From the NCBI RefSeq assembly GCF_031583575.1, contig NZ_CP134146.1, positions 372,001 to 436,000 of the forward strand: 64,000 nucleotides of DNA. The letters run 5' to 3'. Position numbers and translations under genes: made by a program. The stretch comes from Thalassotalea nanhaiensis. Lineage in GTDB: Bacteria; Pseudomonadota; Gammaproteobacteria; Enterobacterales; Alteromonadaceae. The notes under the pieces are model-generated. The model saw nothing but the letters and a program-made list of their open reading frames with translations, did not search any database and had not been told where the DNA came from. This document shows positions 27,361-36,902 of this stretch, piece by piece (position 1 is the first letter of the stretch; every line of letters begins with the position of its first letter).

Positions 27361-28191
27361 ATGTTAATGAATTTTTCCAAAATGCATGGTCTGGGTAACG
27401 ACTTCCTAATGTTGGATAACGTTACACAAAACATTTACTTGTCGAATGAGCAAATTCGCAAGTTGGCCGATCGCAATTTTGGTGTCGGTTTTGATCAATT
27501 ACTTGTAGTTGAGCCTCCATATGACCCAGAGCTAGACTTTCACTATCGCATTTATAATGCCGATGGCAGTGAGGTAAGCCAATGTGGTAATGGCGCTCGT
27601 TGTTTTGCTCGTTTTGTTAAAATGAAAGGCTTAACGAATAAAAACAAAATTAAAGTTACCACTACCTCTGGCAAAATGACTCTTCACATAGAACGTGATG
27701 GGCAAGTAACCGTTACTATGCCAGTGCCTGACTTTGAGCCCAAAAAAATCCCATTTACAGCACAAAAAGTAGAAGGCACTTATATATTACGTGCAGAAGA
27801 AGAAACGGTGCTTTGTGGTGCTGTGTCTATGGGCAACCCGCATTGTGTCTTAACGGTAGATTCAGTTGCTGATGCGCCAGTAGAATCTTTAGGTAAAGCA
27901 CTTGCTGAACATGAACGATTTTCTGAGGGCGCCAATGTTAGCTTTATGGAAGTTGTGTCTCCTAAGTATGTAAAACTTAGGGTTTATGAACGCGGCGCAG
28001 CTGAAACATTAGCGTGCGGCAGTGGTGCATGCGGTGCCGTTGCTGTTGGTATTACCCAAAACAAACTAGCAAATAACGTAACGGTAGAATTACCGGGCGG
28101 AAAACTTAAAATATATTGGAAAGGCCCTGGGCATCCTGTAAAAATGACCGGCCCAGCCGAACACGTATTCGATGGACAACTTTATCTATGA
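27361..28191 (+). CDS. dapF: Diaminopimelate epimerase
   Basis: A 276-residue cofactor-free racemase converting LL- to meso-diaminopimelate for lysine and peptidoglycan. The two catalytic cysteines lie in [10 protein letters not shown] (C75) and [11 protein letters not shown] near residue 219. [14 protein letters not shown] is the family N-terminus. The ATG at 27361 or the one two codons later could be used. The stop overlaps the next start by four bases (ATGA). Confidence 0.97.
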   Translation: MLMNFSKMHGLGNDFLMLDNVTQNIYLSNEQIRKLADRNFGVGFDQLLVVEPPYDPELDFHYRIYNADGSEVSQCGNGARCFARFVKMKGLTNKNKIKVTTTSGKMTLHIERDGQVTVTMPVPDFEPKKIPFTAQKVEGTYILRAEEETVLCGAVSMGNPHCVLTVDSVADAPVESLGKALAEHERFSEGANVSFMEVVSPKYVKLRVYERGAAETLACGSGACGAVAVGITQNKLANNVTVELPGGKLKIYWKGPGHPVKMTGPAEHVFDGQLYL

Positions 28192-28916
28192 GTGACAACA
28201 AAGTAGCAAATAATAATAACATGCAGGATCCGATGACAGCTGCCAGTGAAATGGATGTGCTAAATGACGAGCTTGTGACTACTTACTTACAAGACAACCC
28301 GGATTTCTTCGGTAGAAATCCACAGCTACTTGCTTCATTGCGATTTAATGACAGCAAACGTGGTGTGGTGTCTTTAGTTGAAAGGCAGCAACAAATACAG
28401 CGTCAAAAAATTCATTTACTTGAAGAAGAAATTACCCAGTTATTAACTGTCGCTAATTACAACGAGCAATTATTCACTGTTTATAATGATCTGTATCTAA
28501 GCCTGATTGAAAGTTCAGATTTATCGCATTTTCTAGATTGTTTAACACAAACCACTACGCAACTTTTAAACCTTGCATCTTTTAAGCTTTATTTAACCAA
28601 TAAAGATTTTGAAATCGGCCATGACTCGATTGTTAAAAGTGATTGCAGCTCTGTTATCAATAAGCGCTTTACCAACCAAGACTATTACTTTGGTCGCTTG
28701 CAACAAGAAGAGAAAGAACTCATTTTTAGCGAGCAAGAGGTGGGCTCAGTTGTTTTAGTACAATTAACCGAGGGAGAGCAGTGCCTAGGTTTTATTGCCA
28801 TTAGCTCAAATGACGCAGAACACTTCAATCCATCTATGGATACATTATTATTAAACCAATTTCGCACACTTGTTGCTAAACTATTAGTACAACAGTTACG
28901 CAAAATAGGACTTTAA
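28188..28916 (+). CDS. DUF484 family protein (GAF-like)
   Basis: A 242-residue protein. The start at 28188 overlaps the dapF stop (ATGA); a longer reading back into dapF is not credible. It contains [22 protein letters not shown] and a [22 protein letters not shown] coiled segment, then a GAF-like part with [13 protein letters not shown]. This is the DUF484 family, encoded after dapF in most gammaproteobacteria; the function is unknown. In the common order xerC comes next, but here it does not. Confidence 0.9.
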   Translation: MSDNKVANNNNMQDPMTAASEMDVLNDELVTTYLQDNPDFFGRNPQLLASLRFNDSKRGVVSLVERQQQIQRQKIHLLEEEITQLLTVANYNEQLFTVYNDLYLSLIESSDLSHFLDCLTQTTTQLLNLASFKLYLTNKDFEIGHDSIVKSDCSSVINKRFTNQDYYFGRLQQEEKELIFSEQEVGSVVLVQLTEGEQCLGFIAISSNDAEHFNPSMDTLLLNQFRTLVAKLLVQQLRKIGL

Positions 28917-28917
28917 T

Positions 28918-29631
28918 GTGCGTTTTTATCGAAGGTTGTCATCGTTTAAAGCTATAAGCTTTGATTTAGATGACACCTTATATGATAACCATCCGGTTAT
29001 TTCTAAAGCCGAAGAAGAACTACAACAACACCTTAGAAATGTTGCACCAGTATGCGCAACATTAAGCCCAGACTTTTGGTGGCAACATCGAAATGTTTGT
29101 TTAACCAATCAGCCGGAACTTTGCCACGACGTAACAGCCTTGCGTCTTGCCTGTATGCAATCAGGCTTTGAGGAATTAGGTTTTTCAAGCCATGAGGCCA
29201 AGCAAAAATCAACACAAGCATTTGAATACTTTTTGGCACACCGTAACAACTTACAAGTTCCAGAGTCGGTTAAAAATTTGCTTGCAAAACTACAAGATAA
29301 ATTCCCTTTAGTTGCTATTTCAAATGGTAACGTCAGCATTGAAGATATTGGTATAAGTCATTATTTCAGTGATACCTTTTTTGCCGGCAATGGCAATCTA
29401 CAAAAACCTGAAAGCGACATGTTTGTGCAAGCTTGCAATAAGCTTAATATTGAAACTAAAGAGCTTTTACATATTGGTGACTGCACCCACGCCGATATTT
29501 ATGGTGCCCTGCAAGCTGGCTGCCAAACTATTTGGATAAACAACAATGAATTTGGCATTAAAAAGAAACCATTAAAGGTGTTGCCTAATGCAGAATTTGA
29601 TCACGTTGAACAGCTAAGTATTTTTCTTTAA
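28918..29631 (+). CDS. yigB: HAD-family phosphatase, YigB-like
   Basis: A 237-residue hydrolase starting at GTG one base after the DUF484 stop. The HAD motifs are complete: FDLDDTLYD (nucleophile D16, acid D18), VAISNGN, the lysine in LQKPESDMF, and HIGDCTHADIYGALQAG. E. coli YigB acts on FMN and the pyrimidine intermediate of riboflavin synthesis; by position and similarity this is its counterpart. It is the last gene of the lptM-lysA-dapF operon. Confidence 0.88.
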   Translation: MRFYRRLSSFKAISFDLDDTLYDNHPVISKAEEELQQHLRNVAPVCATLSPDFWWQHRNVCLTNQPELCHDVTALRLACMQSGFEELGFSSHEAKQKSTQAFEYFLAHRNNLQVPESVKNLLAKLQDKFPLVAISNGNVSIEDIGISHYFSDTFFAGNGNLQKPESDMFVQACNKLNIETKELLHIGDCTHADIYGALQAGCQTIWINNNEFGIKKKPLKVLPNAEFDHVEQLSIFL

Positions 29632-29750
29632 TAATTTCTGCCATTTAGCGCTAATATCAGCTCCTTTGTCGCAATCATGTTGTATTTGCTTATTAACAAC
29701 ATTCTAATAAACTTAGTAGACTTCGTATTATTAACTATCACGAGAATCCA

Positions 29751-31265
29751 ATGAAAAACATAACAATAATAGCGTCAATGCTTTATTTTATTTCCAGTCT
29801 TGCTTTGGCAAATGACACAGACAATAGCCGTAATCTGGAAATAGACCATAAAGTGGTCACAAAACATGAAACAGAAGTAAACGGTGAAGATTTTTCTTAC
29901 ACTGCAACCGCTGGTACTCAACCGGTATGGAATGAAAACGGCGAAGCAATAGCTGCGTTACATTACACCTATTACCAGCGTGACGATGTAAAAAATAGAG
30001 CATCTCGACCATTACTTATTTCATTTAATGGTGGTCCTGGTTCTGCTTCTGTATGGATGCATGTTGCGTACACTGGACCACGTGTTTTAAACGTTGATTC
30101 TGAAGGTTACCCACTGCAACCTTATGGCGTTAAAACTAATCCATATTCTGTTTTAGATACTGCCGATATCGTATTTGTTAACCCTGTAAATACTGGCTAT
30201 TCTCGTATTTTGAAAAATAAAGAAGGTAAACTGCCTTCAAAAGAAGAGCAAAAGAAACTGTTCTTTGGTGTAAATGCTGATGTGAAATACTTAGCAGAAT
30301 GGCTAAACACGTTTGTTACTCGTAACAATCGCTGGCGCTCACCTAAATATTTAATCGGTGAAAGCTACGGTACTACACGAGTTTCAGGTTTAGCGCTTGA
30401 ATTGCAAAGCCGCCAATGGATGTATTTAAACGGCGTAGTGTTAGTATCTCCTACAGATATTGGTATTGAGCGTAATGGACCGGTAAAAGCAGCGAACCGT
30501 TTGCCTTATTTTGCCGCAGCAGCTTGGTATCACAAAGCGCTAGGATCTGATTTACAAAGTAAAGATTTAGCAGAAGTATTACCAGAAGTAGAAACATTTA
30601 CTATCAATGAGTATTTACCGGCGTTAGCAATGGGTGGTTTTATTGCTCCTGAGCACAAACAAAAAATCGCTGAGCAGGTGGCTAAGTATTCAGGTTTAAG
30701 TGTTGATGAAGTGTTGAAATCTAATTTAGATATTTCAGCTCGCTATTTTTGGAAAGAATTATTACGTGAGCGTGGTCAAACAATTGGTCGCTTGGACTCT
30801 CGTTATTTAGGTATTGATAAACAAGATGTAGGTGACAGTCCAGATTATAGTGCTGAACTTACCTCTTGGTTGCATTCATTTACCCCAGCGATTAATTATT
30901 ACATGAGTGAAGAGTTAAATTACAAAACCGACATTAAGTACAACATGTTTGGTAATGTTCACCCATGGGATAGAACGAATAATAATACCGGTGAAAATTT
31001 ACGTTTAGCTATGGCGCAAAACCCATACTTAAACGTTATGGTACAGGCCGGTTATTTTGATGGCGCAACTAACTATTTTGATGCCAAGTATACTATGTGG
31101 CAATTGGACCCAAGCAGTAAAATGAAACAGCGTTTAAGCTTTCAAGGTTACCGAAGTGGTCACATGATGTATTTACGTGCTGAAGACTTAATGAAATCAA
31201 ACAACGATTTACGTGATTTTATCAAGGCAAGCATGCCGGCTAAAGACCAAGCGGCAAAATATTAG
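29751..31265 (+). CDS. Secreted S10-family serine carboxypeptidase
   Basis: A 504-residue exported protein (signal peptide MKNITIIASMLYFISSLALA). It shows the S10 alpha/beta hydrolase layout: FNGGPGSASVWMH for the oxyanion region, IGESYGTTR with nucleophile S205, an Asp in the QAGYFDGATNYFD segment, and H471 in GYRSGHMMYLR. S10 enzymes cleave C-terminal residues from peptides and are active at acid pH in eukaryotes. The length fits. The gene stands alone and ends at the second REP-like palindrome. A role in peptide scavenging is inferred. Confidence 0.87.
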   Translation: MKNITIIASMLYFISSLALANDTDNSRNLEIDHKVVTKHETEVNGEDFSYTATAGTQPVWNENGEAIAALHYTYYQRDDVKNRASRPLLISFNGGPGSASVWMHVAYTGPRVLNVDSEGYPLQPYGVKTNPYSVLDTADIVFVNPVNTGYSRILKNKEGKLPSKEEQKKLFFGVNADVKYLAEWLNTFVTRNNRWRSPKYLIGESYGTTRVSGLALELQSRQWMYLNGVVLVSPTDIGIERNGPVKAANRLPYFAAAAWYHKALGSDLQSKDLAEVLPEVETFTINEYLPALAMGGFIAPEHKQKIAEQVAKYSGLSVDEVLKSNLDISARYFWKELLRERGQTIGRLDSRYLGIDKQDVGDSPDYSAELTSWLHSFTPAINYYMSEELNYKTDIKYNMFGNVHPWDRTNNNTGENLRLAMAQNPYLNVMVQAGYFDGATNYFDAKYTMWQLDPSSKMKQRLSFQGYRSGHMMYLRAEDLMKSNNDLRDFIKASMPAKDQAAKY

Positions 31266-31280
31266 AAAAACAGAAAATAC

Positions 31281-31333
31281 AAAGGGGTCAGTGATATTTA
31301 CCAGTTTAACGGTTAAATATCACTGACCCCTTT
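31281..31333. repeat. REP-like palindrome, copy 2 (20-bp arms)
   Basis: AAAGGGGTCAGTGATATTTA and its reverse complement flank a 13-base centre. The arms equal the outer 20 bases of the copy at 1426-1479, while the loops differ. As with the first copy, it sits between convergent genes, 15 bases after a stop codon, and may double as a bidirectional terminator. Confidence 0.82.
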
Positions 31334-31356
31334 CTTTCATCTTTCTGTGCCGCTGA

Positions 31357-31803
31357 CTATGAATAATGATCTTCTTCCGGCTCGCTCATTACTTCCAGTA
31401 AATTAATCGCGACATTAACAAAATCACTATCGGTTACTAAACCTTTTAGCATGTTATCTTCTACGACAGGTAGGCAGCCAATCTTATGCTTTTGCAAATA
31501 TAAAGCGGCTTGATGCACTGATGCTTGCGGCGGAATGGTGACTAGGTTGTTATGATAAAAATCGGCAATTTTGATGTTTTGTTCACGCTCAAGTCGTAAA
31601 TCTTTTTTTATGCCATATAAGCTGGATTCTTCTGCAGCTAATACATCTCTTTGACTGATTAAGCCAATAAGTTCGTTTTTGTCGTTAACAATTGGAATGT
31701 GGCGAATTCGCTTTTCCATCATCATTAAGCGAGCATCAGATAAACTGTGTTGTGGCGTTAACGTTAACACTTCTGTTGTCATTATTTTAGTAATACTAGT
31801 CAT
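31357..31803 (-). CDS. Two-CBS-domain protein
   Basis: A 148-residue cytoplasmic protein made of a CBS pair. The first CBS starts MTTEVLTLTPQHSLSDARLMMMEKRIRHIPIV with GLISQRDVL, and the second runs from LVTIPPQASVHQAALYLQKHKIGCLPVV to GLVTDSDF. CBS pairs bind adenine nucleotides or similar ligands and regulate a partner. No partner gene is adjacent, so the role is unknown. Confidence 0.88.
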   Translation of the reverse strand: MTSITKIMTTEVLTLTPQHSLSDARLMMMEKRIRHIPIVNDKNELIGLISQRDVLAAEESSLYGIKKDLRLEREQNIKIADFYHNNLVTIPPQASVHQAALYLQKHKIGCLPVVEDNMLKGLVTDSDFVNVAINLLEVMSEPEEDHYS

Positions 31804-32012
31804 TGTAATTTTCGCTTTTAATGTCTTTCGCTTACTTTTAAGTATGCGTTAATTTTAGAAAAATACCCGATATTTGTTGTCGATAAAGTTGCGGTAAATC
31901 AAAAATACTGTAGATATCTTATTGCGTTATAAATGTCGTTAAAATTAACCGGGTCAGATGTTCAATAATAGAATTTAAATATTTATAGGCGTTAATATTT
32001 AATATTAATTCA

Positions 32013-32028
32013 CTGTTGTTACATACAG
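32013..32028. promoter_or_regulatory. SOS (LexA) box upstream of uvrD
   Basis: CTGTTGTTACATACAG fits CTGT-N8-ACAG and lies 57 bases before the uvrD ATG. uvrD is an SOS gene in E. coli, so regulation by the LexA encoded at 11760-12374 is likely. Confidence 0.88.
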
Positions 32029-32085
32029 TGATAGACTTGGCGTATAAATCTCAATTTTTCTCTAGTTACGTGAATAAAAACAATT

Positions 32086-34257
32086 ATGGATGTTTCTGAA
32101 TTACTCGATTCTTTAAATGATAAACAGCGTGATGCTGTTGCCGCTCCTTCTAAAAATATGTTGGTTTTGGCTGGCGCTGGCTCAGGTAAAACACGAGTGT
32201 TGGTACATCGCATTGCCTGGCTTGTACAAGTAGAGCAAATATCTCCGCACAGTATATTGTCGGTAACTTTCACCAATAAAGCGGCAGCAGAAATGCGTGG
32301 CCGGGTTGAACAATCTATAGGCGGTAATATACACGGCATGTGGGTTGGCACCTTCCATGGCTTAGCTCACCGCTTGTTGCGTATGCATTTTCAAGAAGCA
32401 AAATTGCCACAGACATTCCAAGTACTCGATTCTGATGATCAATTACGAATGATTAAACGTGTCGTTCGTTCACTGCAACTTGATGAGAAAAAATGGCCTG
32501 CCAAGCAAGCAATGTACTATATCAATGGTAAAAAAGATGAAGGCCTAAGACCGCAGCACATAGATTGTCAGTTTGACCCGACCGAACAAACGTTCGTTAA
32601 AATTTATCAAACTTATCAAGATACTTGTGATCGAGCAGGCTTGGTCGATTTTGCCGAGTTATTATTGCGGGCGCATGAGCTTTGGTTAAATAATCCTATT
32701 TTATTAGAGCATTATCAGCAACGTTTTACCCGTATCTTAGTGGACGAGTTTCAAGATACCAATGCTATCCAATACGCTTGGCTAAATATGCTTGGTAAAA
32801 AGCATGGCAATGTGATGATTGTTGGTGATGATGATCAGTCTATTTATGGTTGGCGTGGCGCAAAAATTGAAAACATTCAACGTTTTGTAAAAGACTTCGA
32901 TGCCGAAACAATTCGTTTAGAACAAAACTACCGTTCTACAGCGAATATCCTTAATGCTGCCAATGCTTTGATTACCAATAATAATAATCGCTTAGGCAAG
33001 GATTTATGGACAGAAGATGATGCTGGCGAAACTATTTCATTGTATACCGCATTTAATGAAATTGACGAAGCAAGGTTCATTTCAGGACGTATAAAACAGT
33101 GGCTTGAAGACGGCAATTCGTTAGATGATGTTGCGTTATTATATCGCTCAAATGCGCAATCACGTTTGCTGGAAGAAGCATTATTGCAAGCTCGCTTACC
33201 ATATCGTATTTATGGTGGGTTGCGCTTCTTCGAACGTCAGGAAATTAAAGATGCATTAGCGTATTTACGCCTGATTAATAACCGCAATGACGATGCGTCA
33301 TTTGAACGAATTATTAATACGCCAACACGTGGCATAGGTAATAAAGCGTTAACCCTCATTAGAGATTGTGCTCGTAGCCAAGGTTCTACATTGTGGGATG
33401 CGTGTTTGCATATGATTGAAGAAAATGAATTAGCCGGACGTAGCGCTAAATCAATAAAGGCATTTGTCGATTTAATTGTACAACTTGAAGATGATTCAAC
33501 TAATTTAAACCTTGATCAACAAGCCAACCACGTCATTCAGCACAGTGGTTTAAAAGCCATGTACCAAGCTGAAAAGGGTGAACGCGCAGCAGCAAGAATT
33601 GAAAACTTAAATGAATTAGTCACCGCATGTTCTACCTATGAAGTAGACCCGGAAGTTGAAGAAGAACTAACGCCGTTAACGGCATTTTTAACTCATGCTT
33701 CACTTGAAGCAGGCGAATCGCAAGCTGACGAGTACGAGTCTGCGGTACAGCTTATGACGTTGCACTCTGCAAAAGGTCTAGAATTTCCATTAGTGTTTAT
33801 TGTCGGGATGGAAGAGGGCATGTTCCCTTCTCAGCAATCTGCTGAAGATATTGTTCGTTTAGAAGAAGAGCGTCGCCTTTGTTACGTTGGCATGACCAGA
33901 GCAATGAAAAAACTGTATTTAACCCATGCTGAATCGCGCAGGTTATATGGCCAAGAAAAGTATCATCGTCAAAGTCGTTTCTTAAAAGAAATCCCAGACA
34001 AGTTCATTGACGAAATACGAATGAAAAACCAAGTCGCTAAGCCTAAAACGACTGGTCGTTTTAGTAATACCATTACCATGGAAACCTTTGAGAATACTGG
34101 CTTTAAATTAGGTCAGCGAGTAATGCATCAAAAGTTTGGTGAAGGTGTGGTACTTAACTTTGAGGGCACTGGCGCACAATCCCGTGTGCAGGTTAACTTT
34201 AGCGAACATGGTAGTAAATGGCTGGTGGTTGCTTATGCAAGACTTGAGGCCGTATAG
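32086..34257 (+). CDS. uvrD: DNA helicase II (UvrD)
   Basis: A 723-residue superfamily 1A helicase of typical UvrD length. It unwinds DNA in nucleotide excision and mismatch repair. The helicase motifs are all visible: AGAGSGKTRVL (Walker A), LVDEFQDTNAIQ (Walker B), GDDDQSIYGWRGA, LEQNYRS, TLHSAKGLEF and YVGMTRA. The Tudor-like C-terminal tail with FGEGVVLNFEG is also present. It has its own SOS box and no close downstream partner. Confidence 0.97.
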   Translation: MDVSELLDSLNDKQRDAVAAPSKNMLVLAGAGSGKTRVLVHRIAWLVQVEQISPHSILSVTFTNKAAAEMRGRVEQSIGGNIHGMWVGTFHGLAHRLLRMHFQEAKLPQTFQVLDSDDQLRMIKRVVRSLQLDEKKWPAKQAMYYINGKKDEGLRPQHIDCQFDPTEQTFVKIYQTYQDTCDRAGLVDFAELLLRAHELWLNNPILLEHYQQRFTRILVDEFQDTNAIQYAWLNMLGKKHGNVMIVGDDDQSIYGWRGAKIENIQRFVKDFDAETIRLEQNYRSTANILNAANALITNNNNRLGKDLWTEDDAGETISLYTAFNEIDEARFISGRIKQWLEDGNSLDDVALLYRSNAQSRLLEEALLQARLPYRIYGGLRFFERQEIKDALAYLRLINNRNDDASFERIINTPTRGIGNKALTLIRDCARSQGSTLWDACLHMIEENELAGRSAKSIKAFVDLIVQLEDDSTNLNLDQQANHVIQHSGLKAMYQAEKGERAAARIENLNELVTACSTYEVDPEVEEELTPLTAFLTHASLEAGESQADEYESAVQLMTLHSAKGLEFPLVFIVGMEEGMFPSQQSAEDIVRLEEERRLCYVGMTRAMKKLYLTHAESRRLYGQEKYHRQSRFLKEIPDKFIDEIRMKNQVAKPKTTGRFSNTITMETFENTGFKLGQRVMHQKFGEGVVLNFEGTGAQSRVQVNFSEHGSKWLVVAYARLEAV

Positions 34258-34409
34258 ATCAATAACAATGCTGTAAATCTTTAAATGCATTTAGAAAATG
34301 TAATGATTCAGAAAACATTTGATCTTTTGAGTATCAGTCATATATCATCGCTCTTTAACCCTCTTTAAGTCGTATTCGCTTAATCGCAATAAGGTAAAAT
34401 CAGCAACTT

Positions 34410-36545
34410 ATGATTCATAATCAATATATGATTGGGCCTTGCCTGCTTGATTGTCAAACCATGAGTTTGTCATATCAAGAAGAGACAATTAAGCTGTCAG
34501 TAAAAGTGTTTGAACTACTTAAATTGTTTCTCATAAGTAGTGAAAATATCGTCAGCAGACAAGCTGCTATCGAATCTATTTGGCTCGGGAATGAAGGGGT
34601 TGGTAAACGTGGTTATACCAATGCCGTTTGGACCTTAAGAAAGACATTTAAAGAACTTGGCTTGGAAGAGGATGATTTATTCATTACCTTGCCGAAAGTA
34701 GGTTACCAACTTAGCTTAAATGTTGAAGCCATCAAGTTAAATGAAAGCGTAGACGAAAACGCAGATACTGCTCTAAAAGCTCAATTGAAAAGCAATAGCG
34801 CAATGAGTAAATTTAGGCTTGTAAGTGCTTTTGCATTAATTGTTGTACTCATTGCTGTTTTCTTTATGTTGAAAAATATGAATGATCACCAGCACGCTGA
34901 TTCAAACAACACAGAAATAAGTAAACCTGTTGTCCTCACCCAAAATAAAGTTACTAATTTTGAAGGAATTGAAGAACATCCTGCCGTTGCCAATAATGGC
35001 CAATACGTCGCGTTTCAATGGCTTCGTGAAAATTCCAAAGGCAAAATATATATTCAAGACTTGAAAAACAGCTCTACCCCATTGCGATTAATTACTATGG
35101 TGGATAAAGAAGAAGCGTCACCTGTTTGGTCATTCAACGACGAGTCATTAGCCTATATAAGAATTACCGAAAAAGGTAACTGTCAGGTTCGAGTGCGTCA
35201 GATAGTGACAAATAGTGACTCATTAGTTGATGACGATTGTTTTTATCAACCATTTAAGCGTGTACTTACTTGGTCAAATGCAAATGATAAAGCATTAACC
35301 TATACCAAGAGAATCAATGATGGCGTAGCATTATTTCGCTATGATTTTGAGTCAAAAGTTTCCACTCAAATAACCTATCCTTTAGCAGGAGACGTTGATT
35401 TTGCACCTCATTGGTCCGCTGATAATAAAACCTTGGCATTTATTCGAGAGCAGGGCACACAAGTAAATAATATTCTCCTGCAAGCAGAAGATAAAACGAT
35501 ACAAACTATTCTCAAAAACAAAGTAGGTATTGTCGATCTTGATTGGGATTTGGTACGAAATGAAATTTATACTAATTTGGCTGAAGATGGACGTTATGCA
35601 ATTAAGAAGATCTCATTACCAAATCTTGAAGAAACTCTAATAACAGATCATGGATTGCCGAGTAATATTTCGTTTAATAATCGTAGCGGAAAATTATTTT
35701 TTACCAATCATATATCAAAAGAATACATTGCTCAGTTATCACTGGATACTGGAAGAATAATACGTAAGATTTCTTCTTCTTCAAGAGATCTTTATGGTCG
35801 ATTTGTGGCAGAAACTGGTGACATTATTTTCCTTTCCAACCGAGCTGACAATTGGGCTCTTTGGTTGAATAATAAACAAAGCAGTATTAACTTAACGAAG
35901 GAGCTTGGCAATGCAACCGTACCAGCCGTTTCTCCTGATGGCAGAAAGTTTGCGGTAAATATTCGCTCATTTGATGATAATGAGAGAAGTTTGTACATTG
36001 GCTCGATAGAAACGCGAGATCTGCATAAAATTGATACTAACGGTATATATGCTGATAACTTAAGTTGGTCACGAGACGGTGAATCGATTTATTTCTATGG
36101 CAGTAATAAAACCAACTCAGGTATCTACAAACTCCATTTAGCGAGCAAAAAGATAGACCAAATCACCAATAAAGGTGAGCACTATGCGATCGAATCTAAT
36201 GACGGCAAACTTTATGTTAGTCGCTCAAATAAAGATGGTATCTGGTCGTTTGATCTTAAAACTGCTGAATTTAACCTTGTTACTGAAGAATTAGCTGCTT
36301 ACGATTACGCCGCGTTCTTTTTGCAAAATGGAGATATTTATTATTTAAATCGTGATGCTGATGCCGACCTACTTAAACGTATCAACAGTAAAGGCGACAC
36401 TGAAATTTTGATTTCTTATCCGAAAAATAGCATCAGAAAATTCTTCGGCATATCCTCTGCGACAGAAAATAGTTTTCTCGCCACATTGAAAATTACTAAT
36501 GAAGCTGACATCAACTCTGTAACAGTCGTTAACACCAATCAATAA
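34410..36545 (+). CDS. ToxR/CadC-like membrane transcription regulator with TolB-type propeller
   Basis: A 711-residue one-component regulator. An OmpR/PhoB-type winged helix occupies residues about 10-105 (SVKVFELLKLFLIS, NAVWTLRKTFKELG, FITLPKVGYQL). One membrane helix follows (about 136-155) and then a periplasmic domain of about 550 residues. That domain holds repeated TolB/WD40-like blades (VAFQWL, SPVWSFNDESLAYI, APHWSADNKTLAFI, VPAVSPDGRKFAVN, NLSWSRDGESIYFY). Related Alteromonadales regulators are thought to sense periplasmic signals and act on neighbouring genes. It precedes the S8 protein gene in the same direction, so that cluster is the obvious target; this is inference. Confidence 0.85.
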   Translation: MIHNQYMIGPCLLDCQTMSLSYQEETIKLSVKVFELLKLFLISSENIVSRQAAIESIWLGNEGVGKRGYTNAVWTLRKTFKELGLEEDDLFITLPKVGYQLSLNVEAIKLNESVDENADTALKAQLKSNSAMSKFRLVSAFALIVVLIAVFFMLKNMNDHQHADSNNTEISKPVVLTQNKVTNFEGIEEHPAVANNGQYVAFQWLRENSKGKIYIQDLKNSSTPLRLITMVDKEEASPVWSFNDESLAYIRITEKGNCQVRVRQIVTNSDSLVDDDCFYQPFKRVLTWSNANDKALTYTKRINDGVALFRYDFESKVSTQITYPLAGDVDFAPHWSADNKTLAFIREQGTQVNNILLQAEDKTIQTILKNKVGIVDLDWDLVRNEIYTNLAEDGRYAIKKISLPNLEETLITDHGLPSNISFNNRSGKLFFTNHISKEYIAQLSLDTGRIIRKISSSSRDLYGRFVAETGDIIFLSNRADNWALWLNNKQSSINLTKELGNATVPAVSPDGRKFAVNIRSFDDNERSLYIGSIETRDLHKIDTNGIYADNLSWSRDGESIYFYGSNKTNSGIYKLHLASKKIDQITNKGEHYAIESNDGKLYVSRSNKDGIWSFDLKTAEFNLVTEELAAYDYAAFFLQNGDIYYLNRDADADLLKRINSKGDTEILISYPKNSIRKFFGISSATENSFLATLKITNEADINSVTVVNTNQ

Positions 36546-36587
36546 TAAGATTTTAACTCAGTCAAACCCACTTAACTGATCTACCTA

Positions 36588-36627
36588 AACAGTGTTAGAT
36601 ATTTATTAACACTGTTAACGGCTTTTT
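36588..36627 (+). terminator. Hairpin after the CadC-like regulator gene
   Basis: AACAGTGTTA pairs perfectly with TAACACTGTT across a 9-base loop; CTTTTT follows at 36622-36627, a few bases from the stem. Likely the end of the regulator transcript, though the T-run is offset, so a protein-binding palindrome is an alternative. Confidence 0.55.
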
Positions 36628-36902
36628 AAATTTCTTCTAATATCTATTTAATAAACGTTTAAAATTTATCATTTCGTTAAATCTGCAATTTTTTAAAATG
36701 CTCGTAACCTATTGTCTTAACATTAATTAGACCTTTTTTTGACATTTTGTAGTGCTAATTTTGAGGTTATTTTGTCTTAAATTTGAGTTTTATCATATTG
36801 CCCTTAAATGCCGCCTTCTTTACAACAAATATAGTGCTATTCACATTAAAGAAAAGTGTGACTCTCACTAAATAATTATAAAAATGAAGGGAAGAATAAT
36901 TA
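36628..36902 (+). other. Gene-free leader of the S8 pseudoprotease gene
   Basis: Very AT-rich, about 275 bases. It contains the nonamer TTGTCTTAA twice in direct orientation at 36712-36720 and 36772-36780, exactly 60 bases apart. It probably holds the promoter of the 36903 gene and possibly the binding site of the upstream regulator. No small gene is seen. Confidence 0.4.

Noticed and set aside
28116-28187. Upstream extension of the DUF484 protein
   Set aside because: It would overlap dapF by 75 bases; the ATGA overlap start is the normal arrangement.
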